NCBI RefSeq assembly: GCF_017815535.1
Contig: NZ_CP072596.1
Location: 1 to 64,000, forward strand
Direction: 5' to 3'
DNA: 64,000 bases
DNA from: Tessaracoccus sp. MC1865
GTDB lineage: Bacteria > Actinomycetota > Actinomycetes > Propionibacteriales > Propionibacteriaceae
Part shown: in pieces, positions 7,545 through 16,666 of the stretch
Numbering within the stretch: position 1 is the stretch's first letter
Layout of the letters: every line of letters begins with the position of its first letter
Translations under genes and position numbers: made by a program
Notes under the pieces: generated by a model
The model's input: the letters and a program-made list of their open reading frames with translations, nothing else
Databases searched by the model: none
Told to the model about the DNA's origin: nothing

Positions 7545-10109
7545 ATGCTGCGGGCCACCCTGAAATCCGTCTGGGCGCGCAAGGTGCGCCTCATCATGAG
7601 CGCCCTGTCGATCGTGCTCGGAGTGGCGTTCGTCGCGGGATCGCTCATGTTCACCAACATGCTGTCATCCAGCTTCGACTCCCTGGTCAAAGGGTCGCTG
7701 GCAGATGTCAACGTCTCGTTCGAGGCCACCGGCATCTCGGGGTTCGAGAACAACCCCGGCGTCCCGCCCGCGTTGTTGACGGAGGAGGATGTCGCCGCCG
7801 TCGAGGCGATCGACGGGGTGGTGCGCGTCGAGCCCATGGTGTCGAACACGCAGGTGTACCCCCTCGACGAAGACGGCCGCGTGCTGGCCTTCTCGGGGGC
7901 TCCGGGCTTGGGCATGAACTGGCAGGACGCCACGTCCTCCGACGGTGTGGCCGGCGCCCGGATCATCGATGGCCGTGCCCCCACCGCCGGCGACGAGGTG
8001 GTCCTCGACCCCGCCACCGCGGCACGCGGGGGGTACGTGATCGGCGAGACGCTCGATGTCGCCACCCCGCGCACCGGCATCCGCTCCTACACGCTGGTCG
8101 GCACCGGCACGTACGGCGCGGGCAGCACCGTCGGCGCGAGCTACCTGTTCTTCACCCTCCCCGAGATCCAGGAGATCGCACAGGAGGGGCGGCCCGGTTC
8201 GTACGCCATGTGGGTCCAGACCACCCCGGAGGCGGACGCCGACGCCGTGGCAGACGCAGTCCAGGAGGTGCTCCCCGACGGATTCGTCGCCGAGACGGGG
8301 GATGAGCTGGCCGAGGGCATCGAGGAGCAACTCAACGTCGGGCTGGGCTTCGTCAACATCTTCCTGCTGGTCTTCGCGGGGATCGCCCTGCTCGTGGCGG
8401 CGCTGCTGATCCTCAACACGTTCTCGATCCTGGTGGCGCAGCGGGCGCGCGAGCTGGCCCTGTACCGCGCCATCGGCGCCACCCGCCGCCAGGTGAGCGG
8501 GACGGTGCTGATCGAGGCGCTGTTCATCGGCTTGATCGGCGCCACCCTGGGCCTGGCCGTCGGCTACGGCCTCGCCTGGGGCATCCTCGGACTGATGCGC
8601 GCCTTCGGCATCGACCCCGGAGACATCACGCCGACGGTCACCTCCTCGGCCGTCATCGCGTCCTACGCCATCGGCGTCGTCATCACGCTCATCGCCGCCT
8701 ACCTACCCGCCCGCCGCGCGTCGCAGACCCGCCCAGTGGAAGCCATGACCAGCGCCGCCCAGTCCGGGCCCGAGCGCCTCGGCGGTCTCCCACTGCTCGG
8801 GGTGGCGCTGATCGAGTTGGGCGTGGCCGCCATGGTGATCGCGCTGTGGCTCGACGTGCCGCAGCCGCTCATCTGGTTCGGCGCCGGGGCCGCCGCGCTG
8901 CTGATCGGCATGGTGATCGCCGCGGCCGTCATCGGGGCGCCGCTGATCTGGCTCTTCGGCAGGGGCTTCCGCCTGCTGTTCGGGGAGGTGGGCAAGCTGG
9001 CGCAGCTGAACTCCGTGCGCCAGCCCCGCCGCACCGCGGCCACCGCCGCGACCCTGATGATCGGCCTTGCGCTGGTGTCCACCGTCGCCATCCTGGCCGC
9101 GAGCACCACCACGTCGCTGCGCAACCAGCTCACCGAGGACCAGCGCGGCGACTTCGTCATCGCTCCGCTCGCCTACCAGCCCTTCGACGCAAAGCTCTTC
9201 GAGGCCGCCAGGGAGGTCGACGGCGTGTCCGAGGTGTACGCCGGGTACCGCGGTGCGGCGCAGGTCGCGGGGATCGACGAGCCCACTAGCCTGTTCGGCC
9301 TGACACCTGAGGGCCTGGAGCGGGGCACCAGCCTGGACGTGACCGTCGGGTCGCTGAGCGAGCAGGGCGGCGAGCCGCCCGTCGTGCTGTCGGCGGACTA
9401 CGCCAATGAACACGGCTTCACGCTCGGCGAGGTCATCGACCTGGTCGGCCCCACGGGCACTGCCGCCGTGCTGGTCACCGGCCTGCACGAGGAGGGCGCG
9501 GCGCTCCCCATCGGCGACATCGTGGTGACCCCGGACACGTTCGCGGAGGTCGCCGATGCGTCGATGGTCCAGCAACTGGTGGTCTTCATCGACGACGACG
9601 CGGACCCGGCCGCGGTCAGGGCCGGGCTCGAGGAGGTCACCGAGGAGGTGCCCACCGTCGTGGTGTCGGACGTACAGGAGTTCGTGGAGAGCCGCGTGGC
9701 GCAGTTCGACCAGATCTTCGCCACCCTGTACGCGCTGCTCGCGCTCGCCGTGGTGATCTCGGTGCTGGGGATCGTCAACACCCTCGGCCTGTCCGTCATG
9801 GAACGGGTGCGCGAGGTGGGGCTCCTCAGGGCCGTCGGCATGACCAGGCCCCAGGTGCGGCGGATGGTCACGCTCGAGGCCGTGCTCGTCGCGACGCTGG
9901 GCGCCGTGCTGGGTGTCGTGCTGGGGGTGGCGTTCGGCGCGGCGCTCGTGACGCTCCTGCGCGACCAGGGCATCGGCACGTTGGTCATCCCCTGGGTGCA
10001 GTTGCTGATCTTCGTGGTGGTCGCCGCCGCCGTGGGCGTCCTCGCGGCCATCGCCCCCGCCCGCCGGGCCAGCCGGCTGGCCATCCTCGACTCCATCGCC
10101 GTCGACTGA
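7545..10109 (+). CDS. ABC transporter permease, FtsX/MacB family
   Basis: This 854-residue integral membrane protein has two tandem FtsX-like permease units. An N-terminal transmembrane helix (about 15-37) is followed by a large extracellular MacB-PCD-like domain. The first three-helix FtsX block is at about 265-390 and a central pair of helices is near 415-475. A second periplasmic-type domain and a final FtsX block at about 720-850 complete it. Both FtsX blocks carry the coupling-helix pattern LYRAIGATRRQV or LLRAVGMTRPQV. It follows its ATPase gene by 3 bp. The insertion of this pair just before dnaN is unusual. Confidence 0.92.
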   Translation: MLRATLKSVWARKVRLIMSALSIVLGVAFVAGSLMFTNMLSSSFDSLVKGSLADVNVSFEATGISGFENNPGVPPALLTEEDVAAVEAIDGVVRVEPMVSNTQVYPLDEDGRVLAFSGAPGLGMNWQDATSSDGVAGARIIDGRAPTAGDEVVLDPATAARGGYVIGETLDVATPRTGIRSYTLVGTGTYGAGSTVGASYLFFTLPEIQEIAQEGRPGSYAMWVQTTPEADADAVADAVQEVLPDGFVAETGDELAEGIEEQLNVGLGFVNIFLLVFAGIALLVAALLILNTFSILVAQRARELALYRAIGATRRQVSGTVLIEALFIGLIGATLGLAVGYGLAWGILGLMRAFGIDPGDITPTVTSSAVIASYAIGVVITLIAAYLPARRASQTRPVEAMTSAAQSGPERLGGLPLLGVALIELGVAAMVIALWLDVPQPLIWFGAGAAALLIGMVIAAAVIGAPLIWLFGRGFRLLFGEVGKLAQLNSVRQPRRTAATAATLMIGLALVSTVAILAASTTTSLRNQLTEDQRGDFVIAPLAYQPFDAKLFEAAREVDGVSEVYAGYRGAAQVAGIDEPTSLFGLTPEGLERGTSLDVTVGSLSEQGGEPPVVLSADYANEHGFTLGEVIDLVGPTGTAAVLVTGLHEEGAALPIGDIVVTPDTFAEVADASMVQQLVVFIDDDADPAAVRAGLEEVTEEVPTVVVSDVQEFVESRVAQFDQIFATLYALLALAVVISVLGIVNTLGLSVMERVREVGLLRAVGMTRPQVRRMVTLEAVLVATLGAVLGVVLGVAFGAALVTLLRDQGIGTLVIPWVQLLIFVVVAAAVGVLAAIAPARRASRLAILDSIAVD

Positions 10110-10182
10110 CGACGCGTTCAACCAACGTCTGGGTATGATGCTGGCGACGAGCTTTTTGGGTAGAACGACAAAGGTGTGACAC

Positions 10183-11343
10183 GTGAAGATTCGAGTTGAA
10201 CGCGAGGCGCTAGCCGACGCCGTGGCATGGGTGGCGCGCAGCCTCCCCAACCGCCCCACCGCTCCCATCCTGGCAGGCATGCTGCTGGAGGCGGACGGCG
10301 ACGGCCTGACGCTGAGCAGTTTTGACTCCACCACGTCGGCCAAGGTCACGCTCCCGGCCCAGGTGAGCGACGAGGGCCAGGTGCTGGTCTCCGGCCGCCT
10401 GCTCTCCGACATCGCGCGTTCGTTGCCGAACAAGCCGGTGGACCTCAATGCAGACCACACCAAGGTGGAGCTGACCTGCGGTTCCGCCCGGTTCACGCTG
10501 CAGACGCTGCCCGTCGACGAGTACCCCACCCTGCCGGACATGCCCACGCAGACCGGCACCGTGGACGCGGCCGTCTTCGAGAAGGCCGTCGGCCAGGTGT
10601 TCGTGGCCGCGGGCCGCGACGAGCTCCTCAACGTGTTCACCGGCGTGAAGATGGAGATCGACGGAGAGAACCTCTCGCTGCTCGCCACAGACCGCTACCG
10701 AATGGCGCTGAAGGAACTCACCTGGAACCCCACCAGCCCGGGCCTCGAGGGCAACGTGCTGGTGCCGGGCAAGGTGCTGGCTGACACTGCCAAGTCCATG
10801 ACCTCCGGCGACACCGTCACCATCTCGCTGTCCACCACGGAGGCCGAGGGCGAAGGCCTCGCCGGCTTCGTCGGTGAGGGTTCGAAGGGTTCGCGCCAGG
10901 CCACCACGCGCCTGCTCAGCCAGGCGTTCCCCAAGGTGCGCCACCTCATGGACGTCTCCGCCACGGTCAGCGTCCGCATCGACACCGCAGACCTGCTGGC
11001 CGCGGTCAAGCGCGTCGCCCTCGTCGCGGAACGCAACACGCCGCTGCGCATGCGCATCAACGAAGACCACATCACGCTCGAGGCCGCCACGGGGGACCAG
11101 GCGCAGGCCGTGGAGGCCATCGACGCGCAGATCGAGGTCGTCGGCGACGAGCAGTCCATCACGGATGCGGGATTCAACCCGCACTACCTGCTGGATGCGC
11201 TCACCGCGCTCGACGCACCGTTCGCGCACTTCTCGTTCACGCTGCCCGGCAAGCCTTGCCTGATCATGGGCCTGCCCAGCATCGATGCGGACCCGTTGGG
11301 CGATTACCGCCACGTCATCATGCTGATGCGCCTGCCCAGCTGA
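10183..11343 (+). CDS. dnaN: DNA polymerase III sliding clamp (beta subunit)
   Basis: This 386-residue beta clamp forms a ring dimer that tethers DNA polymerase III. The three repeated clamp domains are recognisable. The N-terminus MKIRVEREALADAVAWVAR and the C-terminus ending MLMRLPS are characteristic. The start is a GTG preceded by AAAGGTG. A TATGAT hexamer at 10134-10139 could be the promoter -10 element. recF begins one base after the stop, so the two are probably cotranscribed. dnaA is 8.7 kb upstream rather than adjacent. Confidence 0.98.
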   Translation: MKIRVEREALADAVAWVARSLPNRPTAPILAGMLLEADGDGLTLSSFDSTTSAKVTLPAQVSDEGQVLVSGRLLSDIARSLPNKPVDLNADHTKVELTCGSARFTLQTLPVDEYPTLPDMPTQTGTVDAAVFEKAVGQVFVAAGRDELLNVFTGVKMEIDGENLSLLATDRYRMALKELTWNPTSPGLEGNVLVPGKVLADTAKSMTSGDTVTISLSTTEAEGEGLAGFVGEGSKGSRQATTRLLSQAFPKVRHLMDVSATVSVRIDTADLLAAVKRVALVAERNTPLRMRINEDHITLEAATGDQAQAVEAIDAQIEVVGDEQSITDAGFNPHYLLDALTALDAPFAHFSFTLPGKPCLIMGLPSIDADPLGDYRHVIMLMRLPS

Positions 11344-11344
11344 C

Positions 11345-12538
11345 GTGTTCGTCACTGAGCTCGCGCTTGCTGATTTCCGGAACTACCACGAGGCCCACCT
11401 CGAGCTGACCTCCGGCGTCACGGTCTTCGTCGGCGCCAACGGCCAGGGCAAGACCAACCTGGTCGAGGCCATCGAGTACCTGTCAACCATGTCGTCGCAC
11501 CGCGTGTCGATGACGGCGCCGCTGATCCGCGCCGGTGCGGCGTCGGCGATCATCAGGGCCAGGGTGCAGGCCGCCCGCGACGACGACCGGTTGATCTGGC
11601 TCGAGCTCGAAGTGGTGCCCGGCAAATCGAACGTGGCCCGGCTCAACCGGGCGCCGCTGCAGCGCCCGCGTGAGTTGGTGGGGGCGCTTCGCACCGTCGT
11701 GTTCTCCCCCATGGACATCGCCATCGTCCGGGGAGACCCGTCGGACCGTCGCGGATGGCTCGACTCGCTCGTCGTGACCCGGTGGCCGCGCATGGCCGGG
11801 GTGAAGCAGGATTTCGACAGGGTGCTGCGGCAACGCAACGCGCTGCTGAAGTCGATGTCCGGTCGCTCCCAGGTGTCGCAGGGCGGGGACGAGGACGTCA
11901 CGCTCGCCGTGTGGAACGAGCAGCTCGCGGCGCTGGGCGCCGAGCTCCTGCACGCCCGGCTCGACACTCTGGCCGATGTGCTGCCCTACGCCCAGCGCGC
12001 GTACGAGACCATCGCGCCGAAGAACAACCAGATCGACGCGGTCTACAAGAGCGGTCTCGACCTGGCCGATGTGGCGGGGTCCGAGGACGTGCGGGCGGAG
12101 CTGCAGCGCAGGCTGCTCGAGGCGATGGACCGGCTGCGCGGAGATGAACTGCACCGCGGGATGACGCTGGTGGGGCCGCAGCGCGACGACGTGGAGTTGT
12201 CCATCGGGGACCTTCCGGCGAAGGGGTACGCGTCGCACGGGGAGTCCTGGTCGCTGGCCCTGTCACTGCGGTTGGGTGGCTTCTCCCTGGTGCGTGACGA
12301 CGGCACGGAGCCGGTGCTGGTGCTGGACGACGTGTTCGCCGAACTCGACGTGACCCGACGCGAGCGGCTGGGTGCCGCCATCGCCGACGCCGAGCAGGTG
12401 CTGATCACGGCCGCCGTGGGCGCCGACGTGCCGGACTTCCCGGCCGAGCGCCGGTTCACGGTGAGCGCCGGCACCGTGGCCCCCGCCCAGGATGCGCAGT
12501 CCGGATTGTCCGATCAACCCGAGGAATCGCGGGGCTGA
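11345..12538 (+). CDS. recF: DNA replication/repair protein RecF
   Basis: This 397-residue SMC-like ATPase loads RecA at gapped DNA with RecO and RecR. The Walker A motif is VGANGQGKTNL near residue 30, the ABC-type signature region is GESWSLALSLRL, and Walker B is VLVLDDVFAELD. The GTG start is one base from the dnaN stop. The C-terminal 25 residues beyond the ATPase core are variable. Confidence 0.97.
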   Translation: MFVTELALADFRNYHEAHLELTSGVTVFVGANGQGKTNLVEAIEYLSTMSSHRVSMTAPLIRAGAASAIIRARVQAARDDDRLIWLELEVVPGKSNVARLNRAPLQRPRELVGALRTVVFSPMDIAIVRGDPSDRRGWLDSLVVTRWPRMAGVKQDFDRVLRQRNALLKSMSGRSQVSQGGDEDVTLAVWNEQLAALGAELLHARLDTLADVLPYAQRAYETIAPKNNQIDAVYKSGLDLADVAGSEDVRAELQRRLLEAMDRLRGDELHRGMTLVGPQRDDVELSIGDLPAKGYASHGESWSLALSLRLGGFSLVRDDGTEPVLVLDDVFAELDVTRRERLGAAIADAEQVLITAAVGADVPDFPAERRFTVSAGTVAPAQDAQSGLSDQPEESRG

Positions 12539-12601
12539 AAGGGCCGGGGGTACCGTGATCTGGTTGACGCCGGGCAGGGGCCCGGCGGGAAGGTACCCCA
12601 C

Positions 12602-13054
12602 ATGATCATCGACACCCTCGACCACAGGTCGCGCTACGCGGACATTCCCGGATTGGCGCAGATCCTCGACACCATCATGGGCCTCGACACCGATGTCGAG
12701 CCCGGCACCATCGAGCTCGCCGACGAGATCGGCGCGGTCAACATCTTCTCGTATGACGCTGCCGACCCGGAGGTGAAGACCCAGTTCGAGGCGCACCGTC
12801 GCTTCGCCGACGTGCACGTGGTCCTCGAGGGCGAGGAGACCGTCAAGCTCGCGGCGCTCGACGCGCTGACCCCGGCGACCGAGTTCGACGAGGAGACCGA
12901 TTTCGGACTCCACGAGGGCCCGACCACCGTCACCGTCAACCTGCAGCCGGGCTGGTTCGTCGTCGCGTTCCCCAACGACGCGCACCTCCCCGGTGTCTGG
13001 ACCGACGGTCCCAGCCGCGTGCTGAAGGCCGTGGGCAAACTCCGCGTCGCCTGA
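12602..13054 (+). CDS. YhcH/YjgK/YiaL family cupin-like protein
   Basis: This 150-residue protein belongs to the YhcH/YjgK/YiaL (DUF386) family. Its beta-sandwich carries metal-ligand candidates in FEAHRRFADVH and FPNDAHLP. Members are linked to sugar catabolism (sialic acid, 2,3-diketogulonate and beta-galactosidase-associated loci), but the reaction is poorly defined. It lies between recF and a small membrane protein with no carbohydrate genes beside it, so its partner pathway is not evident. Start ATG at 12602, with GGGAAGG upstream. Confidence 0.85.
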   Translation: MIIDTLDHRSRYADIPGLAQILDTIMGLDTDVEPGTIELADEIGAVNIFSYDAADPEVKTQFEAHRRFADVHVVLEGEETVKLAALDALTPATEFDEETDFGLHEGPTTVTVNLQPGWFVVAFPNDAHLPGVWTDGPSRVLKAVGKLRVA

Positions 13055-13107
13055 CCCCCAAAGCGTCACCCTCCGTCCTGCCGGGGGCTAACCTGGCAGG
13101 TAGGAGG

Positions 13108-13143
13108 CGTGACATGGCGAAGAAGCGTGACATGGCGAAGAAG
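13108..13143 (+). repeat. Tandem duplication of an 18-bp unit over a start codon
   Basis: The unit CGTGACATGGCGAAGAAG occurs twice head to tail (13108-13125 and 13126-13143). It duplicates the ATG and the first lysine-rich codons of the next gene, producing a repeated MAKK segment. AGGAGG at 13102-13107 serves the first ATG. Confidence 0.9.
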
Positions 13144-13365
13144 AAGTTCGAGGAGCTCCCTGGTTGGGCGCGGGTCCTGATGGGGCTCGGCGGAACCGCC
13201 GACGTGGTGCTGCGCATCGCGGCCATGATCGATGTCGCCAGGCGCGACAAGGACGAGGTCAACGGCCCCAAGGCCGTCTGGCTGCCCGCGCTGGGCGCCG
13301 TCAGTTCGATGGGTCTGCTGCCGCTGGCGTACTTCCGCTGGGGTCGCCGGGGGCCTGCGAAGTAG
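13114..13365 (+). CDS. Small membrane protein (83 aa)
   Basis: This 83-residue protein has a basic N-terminus, an amphipathic stretch (17-45) and one clear hydrophobic segment (about 54-75) ending in a positive FRWGRRGPAK tail. That suggests a single-pass or hairpin membrane protein with the tail inside. The layout resembles small actinobacterial membrane proteins of unknown role with a PLDc_N-like hydrophobic pattern. The first of two duplicated ATGs has the better ribosome-binding site (AGGAGG, 6 bases away). Confidence 0.7.
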   Translation: MAKKRDMAKKKFEELPGWARVLMGLGGTADVVLRIAAMIDVARRDKDEVNGPKAVWLPALGAVSSMGLLPLAYFRWGRRGPAK

Positions 13366-13396
13366 CAGGGCGGAGGGGCATGGTATTCATGTCCCT

Positions 13397-14797
13397 ATGC
13401 GTCACTCCCGCCTCGCCCTCGCCGCCGTCGTCGCGCTTGCCCTGAGCGCCTGTTCCGGCGCGACGGCGCCTCCAGCGCCGGAGCCCACCACCGCCTCCGC
13501 AGAGGCTTCGACCAATGCGTCGCCCTCCCAGAAGGCCGTGCCGGTCGAGTTGCCCGACACCCCCGTCGGCGAAGCGGCACAGTGGGTGCTGGACCTGCTT
13601 GCGGCCGACGCCGGGCCCACCGCCGAGGAGGCGGAGGAGCGGCTGGGCGACGAGTTCCTCGGCCAGGTGCCCGCAGACCAGGTCGGGCAGGTGTTCGCGC
13701 AGCTCCGCGAGGAGGGCCCCTTCACGCTGGTCAGCTGGGACGGCACCGACACCCAGGGCACGGCGGAACTCGATTCGCCGGCCACGCCCGTGTTGATGAT
13801 GATCGCGCTCAAGGACGGCAAGATCGATGGCCTCATGTTCGTGCCCAACGAGAAGGCGCCGGAGATCCAGACCCCGGCGGAGGCGTCCCAGTTGCTGCTC
13901 GACAAGGCGCCCACCTCGTCGTTCCTGCTCGCGGAGGTGACCCGCACGGGCGATACCCCGGAGTGCACGCCCATCGAACAGCGCGACGCCGACACGGTGT
14001 TGCCGATCGCCTCGATGTTCAAGCTCTACGTGCTGGGCGCGGTCGCCACGGCCGTCGAGAACGGCACGTTGACGTGGGAGCAGGAGTTGACGCTCACCGA
14101 AAGTGTCAAGTCGCTGCCCACCGGCAGCCTGCGCAACGAACCGGCCGGCACGGAGGTCACCGTCGAGAAGGCAGCGCTGGAGATGATCTCCAACAGCGAC
14201 AACACCGCCGCGGACCTCCTCCTCGACGCCGTGGGGCGCGAGGCCGTGGAGGCCGAGCTGGAGACGATGGGGCACCACGCCCCGGAGCTCAACCGGCCGT
14301 TCCTCACCACCCGCGAGGCCTTCCAGATGGGTGGCGACCAGGGCATCCGCGCCAAGTGGGCGGCCGCCTCCAACGGCTACGACGACGCCACCGAGGCGGT
14401 CTCCGAGGCCCAACGCGCTGTCCTCTCCGGCCTGCCTGAGTGGGACCTGACCTACGACGAGACCACCATGGGCAGCCCGTTCTGGGACGAGGGGATCGAC
14501 TGGTACGCCACCGCCGCGGACCTCTGCGCGGCCCACGTCAACCTCCAGCAGCGCGCTGCCACGGAGCCGGGCAAGCCCGTGCGCGGCATCCTGGCCGCCT
14601 ACCCGGGCATAGAGGTGCCCGGCGCGGTGTACATCGGCTTCAAGGGGGGCTCGGTGCCCGGTGCGCTCGGCCTGTCGTTCTACGTGGAGGGGCCGGAGAA
14701 GATCCGGGTCCTGGTGCTACAGAGCGCCGGCGACAGCCCGGAATCGGTGCCGCAGCCCAGCTGGATGGCCAGCCTCGCCGAGAACACCCTGGGGTAG
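13397..14797 (+). CDS. Serine hydrolase lipoprotein, class A beta-lactamase-like
   Basis: This 466-residue protein starts at the ATG at 13397 because a lipoprotein signal peptide follows directly, with lipobox LSAC and Cys19. After a low-complexity linker there is an NTF2-like region (about 50-150) and then a penicillin-recognising hydrolase domain. That domain has the SMFK active site (Ser206, Lys209), SDN at 267-269 and KGG at 416-418, the three canonical motifs. A true beta-lactamase would have KTG or KSG, so this may be a PBP-like or esterase enzyme acting on the outer face of the membrane. It is flanked by the small membrane protein gene and dciA. Confidence 0.85.
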   Translation: MRHSRLALAAVVALALSACSGATAPPAPEPTTASAEASTNASPSQKAVPVELPDTPVGEAAQWVLDLLAADAGPTAEEAEERLGDEFLGQVPADQVGQVFAQLREEGPFTLVSWDGTDTQGTAELDSPATPVLMMIALKDGKIDGLMFVPNEKAPEIQTPAEASQLLLDKAPTSSFLLAEVTRTGDTPECTPIEQRDADTVLPIASMFKLYVLGAVATAVENGTLTWEQELTLTESVKSLPTGSLRNEPAGTEVTVEKAALEMISNSDNTAADLLLDAVGREAVEAELETMGHHAPELNRPFLTTREAFQMGGDQGIRAKWAAASNGYDDATEAVSEAQRAVLSGLPEWDLTYDETTMGSPFWDEGIDWYATAADLCAAHVNLQQRAATEPGKPVRGILAAYPGIEVPGAVYIGFKGGSVPGALGLSFYVEGPEKIRVLVLQSAGDSPESVPQPSWMASLAENTLG

Positions 14798-14838
14798 GTC
14801 CCGCTCGGGAACGTCGCTGCGGAGACTAGGCTGGCCCT

Positions 14839-15363
14839 ATGTCCGAGCCGCATGATCCCACGGGGCTCGAGTTGGCGTCGGAAATCGCCCGCGCCACCGT
14901 CGAGGCCTCTGAATACGGCGTCGTGCTGCCCGAACCCGCCGCGCCGCGCACCCCGCGGCGCACGAGGCGGGTGTTCGAGCAGGAGCGCAGCGGCGCGCAC
15001 CCGGACGACCGCGACCCCAAGCTCGTCGGCGATGTGCTGAACGAGGTGGTGCGCAAGCGGGGATGGAAGCCGCGGATCAACCTGTCGACCGTGTTGCGTC
15101 GCTGGCCCGAGCTGGTGGGCGAGTCGAACGCCGCGCACTCCAAACCGGTGAACTATGACGCGGGGGTGCTGATCGTCGACTGCGACTCGACGGCGTGGGC
15201 CACCGCCATGCGGTACGCCGCGTCCCAGTTGGTGGCCAAACTCAACGCGGCGCTGGGCGAGCAGACCGTCCTGCGCGTCGAGTTCCGCGGCCCGAAGGCC
15301 CCCAGCTGGAAGAAGGGGCTGCGGTCCGTCCAAGGCCGGGGACCCCGCGACACCTACGGCTGA
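14839..15363 (+). CDS. DciA-like helicase loader (DUF721)
   Basis: This 174-residue protein belongs to the DUF721/DciA family, which recruits the replicative helicase DnaB where DnaC or DnaI is absent. The variable N-terminal 70 residues are followed by the conserved domain with RWPELVGESNAAHSKP and a beta-strand CDSTAWATAMRY, both typical. Its place between recF and gyrB matches actinobacterial gene order. It overlaps the convergent phosphoesterase gene by 10 bp. Confidence 0.88.
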   Translation: MSEPHDPTGLELASEIARATVEASEYGVVLPEPAAPRTPRRTRRVFEQERSGAHPDDRDPKLVGDVLNEVVRKRGWKPRINLSTVLRRWPELVGESNAAHSKPVNYDAGVLIVDCDSTAWATAMRYAASQLVAKLNAALGEQTVLRVEFRGPKAPSWKKGLRSVQGRGPRDTYG

Positions 15364-15881
15364 GCCGCCGTCCGCCAGGCCGGGTCGACGGGGACCAGGG
15401 TCACGTCGGAGAGCCTCCCCGCATCGACGGTGGCGGTCATGAAGGTGCCCACCGGCTGTCTGCGACGGTCGGTGGGGGAGCCGGGGTTCAGCAGCCGCAT
15501 CCCCGCCGGTGTGACGGTGTCCCAGGGGATGTGGGAGTGGCCGAAGACCAGGACGTCGGTGTCCGGGAAGGCGGTGTCCATCCGTTTCTCGCGCCCAACC
15601 GCCGGCCCCGTCTCATGGACGACGGCGAAGCGGACGCCCTCGATGACCGTCCGGGCGACTTCGGGGAGTCGCTGACGCAGGACCGCGTCGTCGTTGTTGC
15701 CGTGCACGCCGACGTGACGCCCGCCGGCCCGGCGCTCCACCTCGTCGAGGAGCGCCGGCTCGACCCAGTCGCCCGCGTGGAGGACGACGTCGGCGGCCTC
15801 GATGGCTGCCCAGAGCTCCGGCGGAAGGTCGCGGGCACGCTTGGGCAGGTGCGTGTCGGCGAGGATCACCAGCTTGTGCAT
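15354..15881 (-). CDS. Metallophosphoesterase (YfcE/MJ0936-like)
   Basis: This 175-residue protein starts at the ATG at 15881, where the family motif MHKLVILADTHLP begins; the upstream extension is unlike the family. The metal ligands are visible in order: ADTH, HAGDW, GNNDD, and GHSHIP near the C-terminus. These define the calcineurin-like phosphoesterase fold with a two-metal centre. The substrate is unknown. Its 3' end overlaps the dciA-like gene. Confidence 0.87.
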   Translation of the reverse strand: MHKLVILADTHLPKRARDLPPELWAAIEAADVVLHAGDWVEPALLDEVERRAGGRHVGVHGNNDDAVLRQRLPEVARTVIEGVRFAVVHETGPAVGREKRMDTAFPDTDVLVFGHSHIPWDTVTPAGMRLLNPGSPTDRRRQPVGTFMTATVDAGRLSDVTLVPVDPAWRTAAQP

Positions 15882-15927
15882 GTCGCCATCGTAAGTGGGC
15901 GCACGGAAGCAGTGCTGTACTGGTCCG

Positions 15928-16551
15928 ATGAAGATCACGGTCACCGGAAGCAGCCGGATCAAGGTGCGCGCCGAGTGCGCACGGGTGTCCTTCTCCGTCG
16001 CACGACGGGGTGCGGCGCACGACGTCGTGATCGGCGAGGTCTCGGCCGTGGCCAAGCAGGTCCGGACGCTCCTCGACGAACTGACTCCTGAGGATGACGG
16101 CGATCAGGCCCACCTGTCGGGCCTCCGCACGTGGACCGACTTCTCGGGCGCGGGCGAGCCCGTGCATGTCGCCCAACTGGACGGCTCCGTGATCGTCTGG
16201 GAGCTTGACGACCTCGGCGACTTCCTCGGCCGCTTCGCCGCTGTGGATGGCGTCACCGTCGACAACGTCGAGTGGAGACTTACCCAGGACACCCGGGACG
16301 CCATCGAGCCCGAGGCCATCCGCGACGCCTTCCAGGATGCGCGGCAGCGGGCCAGGTGGATCGCCGAGGCGGCCGGACGGCGGGCTCCGGAGCCGGTTGC
16401 CATCACCGACGGCGGCGCACCGCCGTCGCTGCACTACAAGCAGGCGCTCCTGCGGGCCGACGGCACCGCCGCCCTCGACCTGGATCTCGACCCCGTCGAC
16501 GTGGAGATCAGCGTCGCGCTCACCGTCGAGTTCGAGGCCGCCGAGGGCTGA
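15928..16551 (+). CDS. SIMPL domain-containing protein (DUF541)
   Basis: This 207-residue protein begins at MKITVTGSSRIKV (ATG 15928), which gives the usual first beta-strand of SIMPL/DUF541 domains. The rest follows the duplicated pattern, including VEWRLTQDTRD and RQRARWIAEAAGR. The family is linked to oxidative stress and periplasmic or outer-surface proteins in other bacteria, but this copy has no signal peptide and is probably cytoplasmic. It is divergent from the phosphoesterase gene, with 46 bp between the starts. Confidence 0.8.
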   Translation: MKITVTGSSRIKVRAECARVSFSVARRGAAHDVVIGEVSAVAKQVRTLLDELTPEDDGDQAHLSGLRTWTDFSGAGEPVHVAQLDGSVIVWELDDLGDFLGRFAAVDGVTVDNVEWRLTQDTRDAIEPEAIRDAFQDARQRARWIAEAAGRRAPEPVAITDGGAPPSLHYKQALLRADGTAALDLDLDPVDVEISVALTVEFEAAEG

Positions 16552-16666
16552 TTCCCGGGATCTGCGGGCATTATCGCCACCTTTCCCCTCCTGGCACTGC
16601 GATTGAGCTGAATTACACGCCGTGGATTCTCAGTTGCCCTTCCAATTGGTCCCAGAAGGTGATTCG

